Positions 38,001 through 53,000 of a stretch of DNA of 64,000 nucleotides are shown in pieces. Source of the stretch: Conchocele bisecta (Eukaryota; Mollusca; Bivalvia; Lucinida; Thyasiridae). A program made the translations under genes and the position numbers. Below the pieces are notes generated by a model, which saw only the letters and a program-made list of their open reading frames with translations, did not search any database and was not told where the DNA came from. Location: contig CM055265.1 of the NCBI GenBank assembly GCA_029237695.1, forward strand, positions 84,727,447 to 84,791,446. The letters run 5' to 3'. Numbering within the stretch: the first letter of the stretch is position 1; each line of letters starts with the position of its first letter.

Positions 38001-41000
38001 TAACTTCTATTTCCTTGCTCGGATCTGCTTCACATTTCACACACTCATTGCTCCAATGGACCTCTACCACCCTGTGACAAATAAACGCCCCCCCCCCCCC
38101 CCCCCCTCCCCCCCCCCCCCCCCCCCCCCCCTTTGTAAAATGTAACGCCTCTGGGGGCGTTAATTCGAGGTTATACGGTAGTCTCTTTACAAAACTTAAC
38201 ATCAGAGAAATCGGTTATAACTTCTACTTCCTTGCTCGAATTTGCTTCACATTTCACACACTCATTGCTCCTATGGACCTCTACCACCCTGTGACAAATT
38301 CACGTTCATGCCGCTCGCGCTAATCCCAGAGTCAAGGTCACAAGCCCACACACTTGGAAATTTGTACATATTTTAGGGGTACCTGGGCCCACACGGGGGG
38401 TATTCCGTAAGCCTCGCTTACTGACCAATCTAGTTTTAATATTGTTTTTATTTGTGGACCGATTTTCAAAATCTAACTTTTGTTTCTTAGTTACATCATT
38501 TTCAAGCTATCTCGCCAGGTTTCAGAGTCAATTTCCAAAGAAAAATCGAAAAGTTTGGAAATTGACTCCCCATGTTAAATTCCCATAGGAAAATCGTTTT
38601 TTCGCAATAAAATCAATATTTTATGGAATTTCATCAAATAATTTTGTTTGGGGAGGGTGAAAATTTTGTTATTGATGAAAAAGTACTTACTTTTAAATAT
38701 TTTTTAGATTTAATGTGTTTAACAGCCAAATGTTTGTCGGCAGCAAAACGTGGAACAGACACTAGACTCTACATTATAGATACTATAGATACATTATAGA
38801 TGTATGTGGATGAACAGATGTTTAGTTTAAACATATTTTATTTGCATATTGTTTACAAGTTCATTGTCAATGTCAATGTTACTATATACAGTACTATACA
38901 AATGGGATTGGATTGAAAGCAAGCTTATTTAAATCCTCTCCCTTACATGTGACTAGATATCATAGGATGCCGAAACCAAGACATTCCTGTCATCAGTTTT
39001 TGAACAGTTTATATTATGTGATAATTTATATTTTCTTGATTATAAGTTGTTCTGGTTTCAGCATCGTCTGATACACGGCAATTACATTAAAGCAATTAAA
39101 TTTAAAATTTCCGAAAAATATAGTATTGACACAAATATACAGGCAATAGGTTCTATATAATCAATTACGTGATACATGAAATGGAAAAAAATAAGGAAAT
39201 AAGCAAGCCACAATAGGAGTTGGAGTCTTGTTCCCACACCAAGCCATGCCCAGTTATCGCCACCCCAAGTCAGTTAGTGATAAGCATGTGCACACGCAGG
39301 CATCATTATATGGTGCATTAAAAACGACCGGTGTTTTGTACGAATAGTCTAACTGATGCGAAAATGGCTTCATTGGAGTTATTGTCAAGTTGTCTGTTGC
39401 CATAGAGTATAGTGTGGAGGGTGGGTTGGCAAAAAGTGTGTATGTCGTCTATTAGTTGAGCTCTATGTGCTCCATATTGAGTGCAGTGGAAACGGAAATG
39501 GGTGGCATCTTCAACTTGTCCACAGTTACAGTTGGGCGATTCAATAATGTTCTTACGATATAAATCATGATTGAGAGAACTGCATTTCGTTCTAAGACGT
39601 GTGTGTAATACCTGGACATACCTAGTACCACTGTAGTAGTAGGTTGGGACCTCTCCGGTATTTGTTTTTATTTTGGTTTTAAAACAATTAAGATGGGTGG
39701 GGCGTTCCGTGTGTCATCTGGAAGAGAGTTCCACTCCCGGATTGTGGATGGTAGAAACGAGTTATAATAAAGGGTGGTTCTGGACCGTAAAATCTGTATA
39801 TTCTCAGGGTTTCGTAAATTGTAACGGGACGTATCTATTTCCGGTGGAAGCACATCGACCAAGTAACCGGGTGAGATGCCATTTTTCATTTTGTAAAATA
39901 GGGACAATTTATGGGAGTGACGTCTATTTCCTAATCGTTCCCAGCAGGTTTCTATATATAAGGACTCGATTGAAGCAAGCCGAGTGGCACCTGTAGCGAT
40001 ATGTGCTGCTTCAATCTGAATTTCTTCGAGGGCATCCTTCTCATACTGGGTACAATTATCACAGACGACATCCGCATATTCTAATACTGGTCTAATAAAA
40101 GTAAGATAAATTATTTCAAGGCATTTTCTATCTAGAATGTATTTTAATTTTCTCATAACATTGATCCTACGTCATGCCTTTCCGGTTATGTAGTCTATGT
40201 GTTGGTGCCATGTTCCCTAGTTATTAAAATACAAACCTAGATGCTTGTGACTATCAACTTCTGAGACATTAACATTATTCATCAGGATTGGGGGATGTAC
40301 TTCTCTATTACGCTTACGTGTTATAAGTAGTGATTCAGTTTTCCTTGGATTAAATGATACAAGCCAGGTATTAGACCAGTTAGTAATTATATCGAGATCG
40401 TTATTTCTAGACCTGAATGCTGTTGCTGGCGAATCAACAATAAGATATAAACTGGTGTCGTCTGCGAAAAGTCGAATATTAGAATTTATGTCCGCAACAA
40501 TATCGTTTATATATAATAGAAATAACAAAGGGCCGAGAATAGATCCTTGCGGGACGCCAGCCTTAATTTAGTTCCAGTTAGAATAATAAACATCTGGTAA
40601 TACAACCCTTTGCTTGCGATTATTAAGATAATTTTTAAGCCAGTCGTGAATATTATTAGTAACACCTGCGGCTCTCAGCTTCAAAAGAAGACCTGTATGC
40701 CAAACTCTATCAAATGCTTTGCTTATGTCGCAGAATACCACCCTCACCTCTTTTCCATCGTCTAATGCACGACAGAATGTATTGTAAAGGAATGTCAGTT
40801 GGTTTACAGTTGAGTCACCAGGTACAAACCCGGACTGTAATGGTGTTAATATATTATTGTCATTAAAATGATTGTACAAATACTTGAAAACCGCCCTCTC
40901 AAGAACTTTACTAACAGTGTTAGGAAGGGAGATGGGACGATAATTCGAAGTGAGAGAAGGATCTCCAGCTTTAAATATCGGGCACACATTGGCCTCTTTC

Positions 41001-44000
41001 CATACGTCTGGAAATAGTCCACATTCAATTGATTTGTTAAAGAGGTCTTTTAGGGGAGTTGCTAATTCGTACTTTGTTTCTTTAAGTATACGATTATTCA
41101 AGCCATCTGGTCCAGAGGCTTTACCTATGGGCAAATTAGAAAGGATTGTTTGTATTTCTGTTTCGTTAAGGGTGATAGTTTCAAGTCTACTGGTTATTGC
41201 ATAAGGCGTTACTATGGGTGAAGGAGCAGGAGGTTCTTGTAAAAGAGTTTGATCGCGGAAAAAGTTATTTAAAATGTTAGCTTTCCCCGTGTTATCGTCG
41301 ATTATTGATCCATTATGTTGAAGTGGTGGGATTGTTTTATTTTCATTTTCGCATATAAAATGTTTCAAAGTAGACCACCAATCTTTTGAACGGAGTTGAC
41401 CTGATTTTAATTTGCTACTTATCCCAGTGTGGTAATCTTTCTTTGATTCCCGAATTGCTGAAATAACGTCATTCCTGAAACTTCGAAATTTTAACCAATG
41501 TGAATGGTTATTAGATTGTTTTGCTTTATGATATAATCGTTTCCGCTTCCTGATCATTCTCTTAATAGTAGTGGTTATCCATGGTAAATCAGATTGTCGA
41601 ACAAGTATTTCTTTGTTAGGTATATACTCTTGGGCAAGAGACATGACTTTATTAATTACATTATGGGCGTATTCATTTATTTTTTTCAGATTTTAGGTTG
41701 TCCCAGTTTGTGGTTGATATTTCTCTGCGTAACATGTCGTATTCTCCAAACAGATGTTTCAAGAGTAGTAAAAGACAACCAGTGCCAAACCACTGTCTGT
41801 CGCACGAAAGTTGCCCGAATTTTACGGCTATATAAACAGTGCAAAATAATATATTGTTTCGATAATGTTAAAGGTACCTGCCCACCAAATGTTCTTTATA
41901 GGAATTAAATAAGTGTATAATTGTGTCACTATTCCATCAGTTCTAAAAATTACGATATACAGATATAATCATTCAGTAATATTTATTTTACTGATAGTGA
42001 CTCGTGGTGTCATCAGGCTATTTTCATATGCAAATGAGGCCTGATTTATTATAATTATTTATACTAATTAAATGCGTCACCTGAAAAAAATAAAAATATT
42101 TTCGACAGACCATAAAGTATAATCAATGCACATCAAAACACAGACACAAATAATAAATAGTAATGCCCGTTACCATTTTAAGGAAACACGGTTATCGCCC
42201 CTGATATCAATGTGGAAATTTACGTCTGATATAAATTATATAATAATGCCAATGCGTGGGGTAATGGTGAATGAATGTTTAATTTGCCAGAATTTTGCCA
42301 AAATTTAAGAATGATCCTTTTTATTTTGTGAAATTTGGTCCAATATTGATTTTATTACGGACAAATAATTTCCAGTATATACATCTTCAATCCCCATATG
42401 CATCTTCGCAGAGTGAAGATGTTTATGTGGATTTAACATCCGGACTTTTTTAGCATATAGTTACATCATTTGTATACGCATACTCAATATTTATTAATTG
42501 AAATGAGCGGTTCAAAATACGTTGTACTGAAAATGTTTGGCATGTGCACTGCAAAAACGCGAAAGGTAAGCATTCGCTTGTTACAGAAAACGATACACTT
42601 GCGTAGTGATACGAAATCGGTAAAACTGTATAGACATACTATGTGCATGCGGAGTCAAATGAAGCCGTACAAATGGACGGATACAAGAAAAAGATTGGAT
42701 GTGTAATAAGTATTATATAGTCCATGAATTTTCGCAATCCACCATTGAGTGTATATGTTCTTTGACAGGTGGCACCGGCACCGGCACCGGCACAGGCACC
42801 GGGACTGGAACAGGCACCGGGACAGGTACAGGCACCGGGACTGGAACAGGCACCGGGACTATGACTGGGACAGGTAGGTAGCAAAGCACCAATTTATAGA
42901 ACATACCAGGCTATTGTGTTTTGACATCAAGTTTATCAAGCAACGCTAGAAAACGCGTAGGAATTCCTCCGCAAGCCTCGGAATTCCTACCGTTTCCGAG
43001 TCGAGCCTGATAAGCTTGATATAAAAAGACACTAGTTTGGTATTATATTTATCATGTAACAGTTTATGCTAGTTTATGGTCAAATGTAAACTATGTTTCG
43101 TTGAAAGTACACGGACTTGTTTACATTGCGCGACTACATTGACATCATTCGGTAGCGTCATTAAGAGGCCGCTCGACCAATGAAACGGCTGCTTTCATTC
43201 CATAGGAACTTGGATATTCGTATCAGATAATATAACATTTTATGCTAGATGGTGGTCGAATGAAAACTGTGTTCCGTTGAAAAGAACGCGGACTTGTTTA
43301 CATTGCGTCACTTACACTGACGCCATTCGGTAACGTCATGTGACATATTTGGTTATTTACATTTGTTAAACTATCAGAACATGCAATGTAAACATAAATA
43401 ATAAAACCATAGGCTCTTGCGTTTATTGTAGTACGAACACCATTTGGTATGTTTAAAGTTTGCACTTTAAACAGACCAAATGTATTTCGTACTACAGTAA
43501 ACGCAACAGCCCATGGTTTTATTCCTTAAGTAATAACAAGTTAGCGCTGTGGTTGTTGTTCTAGGTGGAACAGGCACAGGAACGGGTAGCGGCACAATGA
43601 CTGGCGGTAGGTGCATTATAATTATTTGGTCACAAGGCAATAACTACGGAGCCCCACAGGGGGCATGGATTTCTTTTATTAATTCGTTCCCACGAAAAAA
43701 CAATTCGTTCCCACGATGTAACAGTTCGTTCCCACGAAATGACAATTCGTTCCCACGAAATGACAATTCGTTCCCTCAATTTAACAATTCGTTCCCTCGA
43801 ATTAACAATTCGTTCCCACGATATAACAATTCGTTCACACGAATTAGCAATTCGTTCGTACGATGTAACAATCCTTTCCCTCGAATTAACAATTCGTTAC
43901 CACGAAATGACAATTCGTTCCTTCAATTTAACAATTCTTTCCCACGATATAACAATTCGTCCACACGAATTAACAATTCGTTCCCGTGGGAACGAATTGT

Positions 44001-47000
44001 TGTTTCGTGGGAACGAATTGTTAAATTGGGGGAGCGAATTGTTAATTCGTGGGAACGAATTGTTAAATTGAGGGAACGCATTGTCATTTCGTGGGAACGA
44101 ATTAATAAAAACAAAGAATTGTACGTCCCCTGCGGTGCTCCATGATTGTTCGACTCGCATGCCCGGCAATATCTGTCAGTACATACGTTATACAAGGTGC
44201 ATGATCACGTGGTTACAACAACAACAACGTTGCCCACTCCAAAGAAAGTATTATTTTATATTTTTCTTAATATGCAACGGATTTTGATGAAATATGGCGC
44301 AACAAACGCGTCTTCATGAGCTGCATTTTGGTGGTCTATGGAGTTTGGTACAGACTTATGTCGTTTTTGCGAAGAATCGATTTCCGTGTCGGAGACACGG
44401 AAATCGATTCTTCGCAATAAAAACGACAGAAGACGCGTTTGATGCGCTATATGTTATCAAAATCCGTTACGTAATAAGGACACTATCAAAGAATACGTAC
44501 TTTGAATCGGTACTTGTTGTTGTTGTTAGTACCACATAATGAGACATTGAGACATGCTGATACTGAAATTAGGTGGACGTTATATGAGAATCAGCATTGT
44601 CTGATGATAATTCTGCATATACATGTTTTTTTATAGAATCTTATATCTGTATTGGAGTAAATTTTTTTTCAGTTCAGATTTCGTAAAGAACGAGAATCGT
44701 TTGAGTTTATTAGCTAGACGTTCTGTAATGAATTACTTTTAATGCATCACACTTTATTGTATATACTAGACTTTCACAGTGTAATAACACGGTGTAATAA
44801 AACTCATAATACGCTAGTGTAATAAACGATTATGCATCTGAGGCCGGTACAGAAAACACTCTAGTTGGTCATTACAGCGCAACGTATTGTACTGTGCTTA
44901 TGACATAAATATAATCTAACAATTGTGTCGATTTAATACGAGATTTATTAAACTCGTTGACTGAATTCATCAGTAAACTCGTTAAATAAATGTCTTATTA
45001 TACCATCAGTGACGTAAAATCCTCTTTATTACATGTATTGACTATTGTTTTGTAGTGAACTCTATAAGGGTCCCATGTTAAATTTCTTACAATCGATTCC
45101 TTTGATTTAAGGTACTGGAACCATGACCGGTGGAAGTAAGTATTCCCACATTGTATTGCATATACTTAACCGTTACACCGCTATCTTATTTTTTGTCGTC
45201 TACTGTTTATTTTCTATTTTCCATTTTTATCATCAAAACCATGCTTTGCCAGCATTTTATAATAATTTACAACATGCTTTGACAGCACTTGAGCATCATT
45301 TCCATTGGAAATGATTCTGAAGTGCTGTCACACCATTTTTATTGAGAAATAAGGCAAGATATAAGGCAACAGCAAACTACAATTGTTGTGTGTAACTGTC
45401 TAAGGGTAAAATAAGAAGAGACATTTTTGTCGTTTGTTGTTCATTATCATTAACCTACAAGTGCTAGCGATGTATGTAGTAATATAGCCGTGCGTCACAA
45501 ATGTGCTGCCAAAGCAAGACAAAGTTCCGTTGACATATTTATAGTTTTATTATGCATGGAACTAATTTTGTATTGCGTTTGACCAAATTGTGGTGCATAT
45601 ATTGAAGCTGGTATATTTTGAGTATATTATTCAGTGTCGTGCTTATCATTGTAATAATGGCATACTTGGAGAACAAATTGCCAAGCAAGTGTTACTCGGC
45701 ATATATTCATATCGTATGCATATCAATATAAAACTCTCCATTAGTGTACCCAGGGGCGGATCCAACATTTGGGGAACGGTGGGGGGGGGGGGGGGAGGGG
45801 GGCGTTGTCTAGTTGCGAAGGTAACTCTTGCAATCTACTCACGTACCTAGCTACCCCGGAACTCCCCCCACCCTCTAGATACGCTCCTGGTACCTACTGA
45901 TAGGTGGCTGTGACTGGATACATTTGGCTTATGAGTTGTAAGCAATGTAGCTCCTGATCAAATAGCACAGTCATTACATACATGTAGCCTGATTGCTATA
46001 TTGCTTGGTAAGACGCATGCCAGGTGTTTCATTGATGGTACGGCGAACAGTGCAGATCATGATCAGACTGTGCGAATGCACAGGCTGATCATGATCTACA
46101 CTGCTTGCAAAACCCATAAGCCCCATTATTCTAGTCACAGCCGCATGTAACATTGCTATGTCCTCACAGACTGTCGCGACATCTCGTCCGCGTGCGCCCA
46201 GATGAGCCAGAGGAATCAGATCTGCACGGAGGCGAGTGCCCGGATATATGCGCAACAGAACTGTGCACGCACCTGCAACATGTGCAGTACGTATTTACCG
46301 GTATTTCCAAAGTCGGTGTAAGCCATTACACGTATCTCTTGTCAATTTAAACTTACTTTCGGACTGCGCATCTATTGAAAACAATAGTTAAACATGGGTT
46401 GCAGGATAATACCTAATTTCACCGATATCGGACATACGTATCAGATTTTCTATCTTGTTGAACGCAACAAGATTGGATTTTGGAAATGTATGTACCTATA
46501 TGAGTGCCAATAGAAACAACACAGCGCTCCTAAGTATCGTCGTATATCTTCAATTAAACTATTTTACACAGGGTCATGATGAAAACACGTTTGTATTTGG
46601 TATAGTACTTTTTTTAAATCTTGATAAGTATGCCCGTTTAAAGGACGTTGGACGAATCACGAACCCCATTGTTTATTGACGGTACACCGAGTTTGAGGCC
46701 TAAGCATGACGATGCTAAATTGTCTCTTACATCGTCTGAAATGCTTCAACCTCCGAATTTGTTGACGGGGCACCTTAGTTGCAGCCTGTAACTCTGTACG
46801 GGAGTGTCGCAGAGTTACAGGCTGCAACTATAGTATGGACACCTATGCTGTCCACAAGTGTCCGGCTATTATATATAGACTCCGTGTTATATTTTGTTTA
46901 CAGCGGCTACAATCCCAATGTCCGGTGGAAGCGGCAGTACGTATATCTCTTTCGTGTAGTTAATGGTTTGGTTTTGGTGTTCACGGTATAATATAACTTA

Positions 47001-50000
47001 GATCAATCAATAGTACTTCAATACTCTATTGATTGATCTACTGTCTGTTCCACGTTTTGCTGCCGACGAACTTTTGACTATTAAACACATTAAATCTGAA
47101 AAATATTTAAAAAGTAAGTACTTTTGTATCAAAAACAAAAAAGTCACCCTCCCCAAAATAAATTATTTTATGAAAGTCCATCAAATATTGATTTTATTGC
47201 GAAAAAACGATTTTCCTATGGGAATTTAACATGGGGAGTCAATTTCCAAAATTTTTAGTGATCAAAAAACGAAAACATTTGGAAATTGACTCCGAAACCT
47301 GGCGAGATAGCTTGAAAATCATGTAACTAAGAAAACAAAATTTATATGTTGAAAACCGGTCCACAAATAAAAAAAATGATTTAAAAGAAATCTATTTTTA
47401 GCCCCCATGTTAAATTCCCATAGGAAAATCGTTTTTTCGCAATAAAATCAATATTTGGGGAGGGTGACATTTTTTGTTATTGATGAAAAAGTACTTACTT
47501 TTAAATATTTTTTAGATTTAATGTGTTTAATGGCCAAAAATTCGTCGGCAGAAAAACGTGGAACAGACAGTAAGTTATGTTATATACCTACGTGTGTCAC
47601 TTTCAGTAAATTCTTCACGTTATTATTACTCATTCTGGTCGTCCGTGTTCATGAAACGGTTAGCGTGAGTACAATATCACGTATATAGAGGAGCTCAAAC
47701 GAGTTTCAATTTGATATGAGATTTATGAAACGAGTCACGCACAATTTATGCACAGAGCCTCTGGCGAGGTGCATACAATTGAGGACGAGTTTCGTAAATC
47801 TCATATCAGAGGGAAACGAGTTTGAGATTCTGTTTATCACATGACTTCAACTTCTAAAGAGCAGAACACATGGAGATATCCAATATGTTTCAGTGAGCAT
47901 ACGCCATTGATTATCTTCGCATCAGTTGAAAATCTAATGACGATTAACACATGATGACGTCAACGTCAACATATCATTGCTTTGTCGCGCCATTACGGAC
48001 GTCATTTGGAAAGTCTCTATTTTATTCATTTGACTTAACGTTGGCGCATAATACGAATACGTAATTAGGGTGATGCGGCCAGCCAATCAAATATGCTCCA
48101 GATGTTATTACACGCGTGTCATAACACATTATGAAATGGGTTAAACCGCGACATAACAAGGATTTCATGCGATAAAGTATATGTTTAAAATGATTAAAAT
48201 GTAAACTATGTTTCACTACGATATTAATGCATATTGACCTGAGAAAGGTGATTCAAAATGTCTTATTGACCTGGCGACGTTGTGGATTGGCTAAAGTCTC
48301 TTTGATATCATTAAAATCCATGACGTTGCTAATCATATCACGCTCTTCACCAGCAACGTCGCTGTACATGATGATTATGAATTGCGCCAAAATGGCATAA
48401 ATAGAGAATAGTAGGTTAGTGCCGTGAATGGGAAAAATATCTGGCAAGGCTTAGAAAACGGGATGGGCGACGCTCTGCCGAGCACATCCCGTGTCCGTGC
48501 AGCGCCAGATAGCTACAAATAGCTTTAACATGCAATAAAACTAACCACAGCCACCGCACATATTCATACGCAGTGATTAGGTAGTATTGACAGGATATCA
48601 AACATGTTTCACATTCACCGTGTTCACGGTACATACGCACTGTGTTGACGGGATAAAGCAAGATTAATCGTAATGTTCACGGCGTAAATGGATAGTTATG
48701 CTATATTATTGAAAATGGAACACATATGGAAATTTCTCAAATGATAATAAATAATTATCGCCTTGTCGTATGTTCAATACGTGGTTTTATCGACCCGATA
48801 AAAAGTGATATCGACCTCGGACTGAGTCCCATGTTTATCATGTTTATCGACCCGATAAAAGTGATCACGTTTATCGGGTCGATAAAACCACGTATTGACC
48901 TCACAACAAGGGGATAATTGTATAATATGATTTATCCTGATACTACGTGTATAACTAATGTATACTCAACAAGCATGCCATTCATTACTACATATATTAG
49001 TTTTGTTTCAAGTGAGTTATGCACCTGGTATGCATGTTCTCAATCAATCCAAGATGGTCGTTGTTTTTGCAACCATATCTGTACTTCTTCTAAACTACTG
49101 TTACGCTATGACAGCTTTGCGTAGCTAATTATGTGTATTGATTATGAATGTGTGTATATACTAGGTGATCTAAACTGGCACACCTCTGACATTGACGAGT
49201 TTGTGGAGATTGACCCATTTGTCACATAACGTTTAACATTGAATGATGAGCATCTGACTGAATTCTATAACAAATTTGAGCATTTAGAACAATATGGACT
49301 GAACAAGCAAAGAGTATCCAAAGATAACAAGGTTAACAACAGTGGTCATCGCTTACTAGATTTGTGCAAGGCAAATACTTTGTTTATTCTGAATGGCAGA
49401 TGTGGTACGGATAAAGGTATAGGGGCCTATATATACAGAAGTATGTCAGTGATAGATTATGTGATTACAACAATTGATGGCATATCACATCTTAATAATT
49501 TTAAGATCACTGATACCGATTTTATACTCTCTGACGGTCATGCAATACTAGACATAAATTTGCACTTTAAGAACGCGCTAAATGATAGAAATCTTAGCAC
49601 ATCCTCAAAGAAATATGAAAATAAAGCACGACCTTCGAGGTGGAAACAGGACAAACAAAATGAGTTTGTTTCAAACATTACACAAGTAGAAGTTAATGAT
49701 ATTCACTGTAAGCTTGATCAACTTGCCAACAACTCACAAACAACAAAAGCTGATATTAATTCAATAACGTTAGAAATTGGACAATTACTCACAAATTCTG
49801 CCAAATTAACCTTCGGTCATAAGCATAGCAAATACTCAACAAACATTAAAACGTGGTTTGGGCCAGAGTGTCTAAGGGCACGAAATAAATATCATAAAAT
49901 GAAGAATAAGCAAAGAGAGGACCCATCCAACAAAAAAAAACAACACTTAAGACATGCCAGTACAATTTACAAGAAAACAATGAATAAGTATGTTAATAGA

Positions 50001-53000
50001 ACTAAAAGAGAAACACAAAGAAAGTTAAGGACATTGAAACAGAAACAACCAAAGGAATTTTGGAAAATTTTAAATAGTTTAGAGCAAAATAAAGCTGATG
50101 ACAAAGTAACTCTTGATTTGTTGTACGAATATTTAAAAAATACCAACTCTAACCAGGCAAATAATCAAGAAAATGAAGCAAATTATGAAGTAAATTTCCA
50201 ACTAAATGACGATGATGACATTTTAAACACACTCATCACATCTGAAGAAATTGAGAAATGCATACAAAAACTGAGTAACAACAAAAGTCCATCTAATGAT
50301 TATATTATTAATGAATACATTAAAAATACATCACATATATTTCTTCAAATTTATACATCCCTCTTTAACATTGTTCTTGACATGGGAATTATCCCAGATT
50401 CTTGGCTCGAAGGTGTCATACGACCTATATTTAAAGGAAAGGGTGACCCATCAAAGCCAGAAAACTATAGACCAATTACTCTTGTTAGTTGTTTTGGAAA
50501 AGTATTTACTTCAATTTTAAACAACAGATTAGATAACTTTTTCGAAAACGAAATGATAATAAATGAAAATCAGGCAGGCTTTAGAAAAGGATATTCGACA
50601 ACTGATCACATTTATGTACTACATTCACTAATAGAGATTCTAAAGGCACACAAGTAAAAACTGTTTTGTTGTTTTATTGACTTTAGTAAAGCTTTTGATT
50701 CAGTGTGGCGAGTTGGACTTTGGCAAAGGTTAGTTAAAAATAATGTAACTGGCAAACTGTTCAGAGTAATATATAACATGTACCAAAATAATGTGTCACT
50801 GTAAATAATCAACAGTCAGCATATTTCAGTAGCAATATTGGATTGTGACAAGGTGAAAATCTATCCCCGTTACTTTTTTCTCTATGCCTAAATGATTTGG
50901 AAGCATTTCTTGAGGGTAACTCATGTCAAGGAATTGAACTGCAGCTGAATACGCCAGAATTTTATTTTTACATGAAATTATTAATTTTACTGTATGCAGA
51001 CGACACTGTTGTTTTGGCCGAAAATGAACATGATCTACAGAAAAACCTAGATAACTTTTACCTATATTGCCAAAACTGGAAACTAAATGTGAATTTCTCT
51101 AAAACGAAAATCTTAATATTTGGAGCCAGGAATACTAGCAAGTTTAATTTTTTGTTGGGAGGAAACAAAATTGAAATGCCAGATGAGTATAAATACTTAG
51201 GCATTTACTTTTCAAAATCGCGAACGTTTTATAAGGCAAGAAAACATGTAGTAGAACAAGCAAGGAAAGCAATGCATCTCCTATATAAAAGAATACGAAA
51301 TTTTGATTTGCCTATCGATTTACAACTCCAAATTTTTGACCACACGATACTCCCTATTCTTCTCTATGGCAGTGAAATTTGGGGTGTTGAAAACATCCAA
51401 GCAATTGAAAAAGTGCAAAACGATTTCCTAAGAGCTATTACAAAACTGAGGAAAAGTACACCAATTTATATGCTATATGCAGAATTAGGTAGATTCCCAA
51501 TTGAAATAAATGTTGAAGCACGCATGAACGGGTACTGGATCTCTTTAAGAATGGGAAAACAAACAAAACTCAGCAATCTAACATATGCCGTTATGGCAAA
51601 CAATTACCCTAACTCCAAATGGATCAGCTATATAAAAGGTATATTAGAAACTGTTGGACAAAATGATTTGATGGTTGAACAAAGAGATACTATACCCAAA
51701 AGCAACAAAACTATATATACTACGAACATTAAAAGATCAGTACATTACAAAATGGTCAGGTTCAATGCAGTTATCAACCAAAGGGAAAATGTATCAAATT
51801 TTCAAACAAACAATTGAACTAGAATCATATTTAATAAATTTAACCGACACAAAATATATTCCGCTAATCAAATTCCGAACAAGCAACCACAGATTGCCCA
51901 TTCAAACTGGAAGATGGAACGGCATAGAAGTATCTGAAAGGAAATGTTTAATATGTAACTTAAATACAATAGGTGATGAATTTCATTATCTCCTGGAATG
52001 TCCATACTTTAGTAATGAGCGTGAATTATACATCCATAGGTAATACTACAGTCATCCAAATATACCTAAATTTCAGCAACTGATGCAATCAAAAAGTACA
52101 ATAGTATTGTCTAAGCTATGTATTTTTGTTAAACTTATAATTGACAAATTTAAAACATAGATCAGCAGTTTTAATTATATACACAGCATCATTTTAGGGA
52201 GTAAATAAAATAAACAACAAGTGGTCCGCAAACAGTATTTATAGGTATTTATGCTGTATCCTCCCTGCCACAACTGCTACATCAGATTATCTTACCATCC
52301 GTACATTGTACATTACCTTGTCTATATTAATAAAGCAGCATGTTCTCATATGTTCTCAAAAGAAATAAAATAATAATACATGTTAAACAAGTAATACGAC
52401 TTCGTCCTCCGCATGTTTTTTGTTCTAAATCAGCTTTCAATTTATAATCAGTAAGTACGTTCACATGCTTAATATAATTCGCGTATGTCGTGACATTATA
52501 CAATTATTGAATTCTGAGGAGGTGTACACGAGATTGACGGACCTGAGGAAAGTCATATTCACCGAGGACGAAGGCCTCGGTGAATATGACTTTTCGAAGG
52601 TCCGTAAATCTCGTGTACACCAACTCAAAATACAATAATTGTTTTATTATATGACGTATGGTTTTGGTGAAACGCGACTGACATTTACGACGTATATACA
52701 AGTTTGCATTCATTTTTGTTGTTTTGCGGAAAAGTCCGAACTTCATTTGTAAACTTGTTGATGATTGGATGATACTATTTGCGTAGTTTTGTTCAATTGG
52801 CTCGTCGTTGAACCGTGTCATGTTTCCGTTACGTGATCAGTGACTCGCGCATCCGGGTCAATATCACATTTAGAATATCACTCTCGGACTTGTCTCGCAA
52901 GCGAAAAGAGGTGAATATCATATATGTCCGCAATCATGTGACCCTCTATTGGGCAATCTCATTGGCTGGACTTCTCAGTCATATACTAATTCGTGTTAGC

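Larger units (their letters stand above)
33958..38428. mobile_element. Composite insertion with poly-G/poly-C tracts
   Basis: The left edge ATACCCCCCGCAACGAG and the right edge ACACGGGGGGTAT give roughly inverted ATACCCCCCG ends. Inside are long G or C runs (33979-34000, 35018-35073, 37202, 37404, 38088-38131) and many A/T runs. AACGCCTCCGGGGGCGTTAA and ATTCGAGGCTATACGGT words recur as parts of smaller foldback units. No transposase was seen, and the assembly may be unreliable at the homopolymers. Confidence 0.65.
33742..38761. mobile_element. MITE A split by a 4.5 kb insertion
   Basis: The left half TA|CTGTCTGTTACACG... runs to about 33957. The right half resumes near 38429 and ends AAAACGTGGAACAGACAC|TA at 38761. 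Joined, the halves equal the complete copy at 47041. Confidence 0.85.

Noticed and set aside
33977..38202. Gly- or Pro-rich short frames
   Set aside because: They translate poly-G/poly-C runs and are unreliable.
39668..41644. Reverse-transcriptase frames as a host gene
   Set aside because: Motifs, truncation and frameshifts show a dead LINE on the opposite strand in an intron.
43549..44195. Open frames of 90-198 codons with NSFPR or TIRSHE repeats
   Set aside because: Frames through a foldback repeat that run open on both strands. The 43549 frame does begin in true exon 18, but the donor at 43607 ends that exon.
49239..52043. 472-codon frame as a host protein
   Set aside because: It is the endonuclease end and RT start of a non-LTR retrotransposon, with stops later in the RT.
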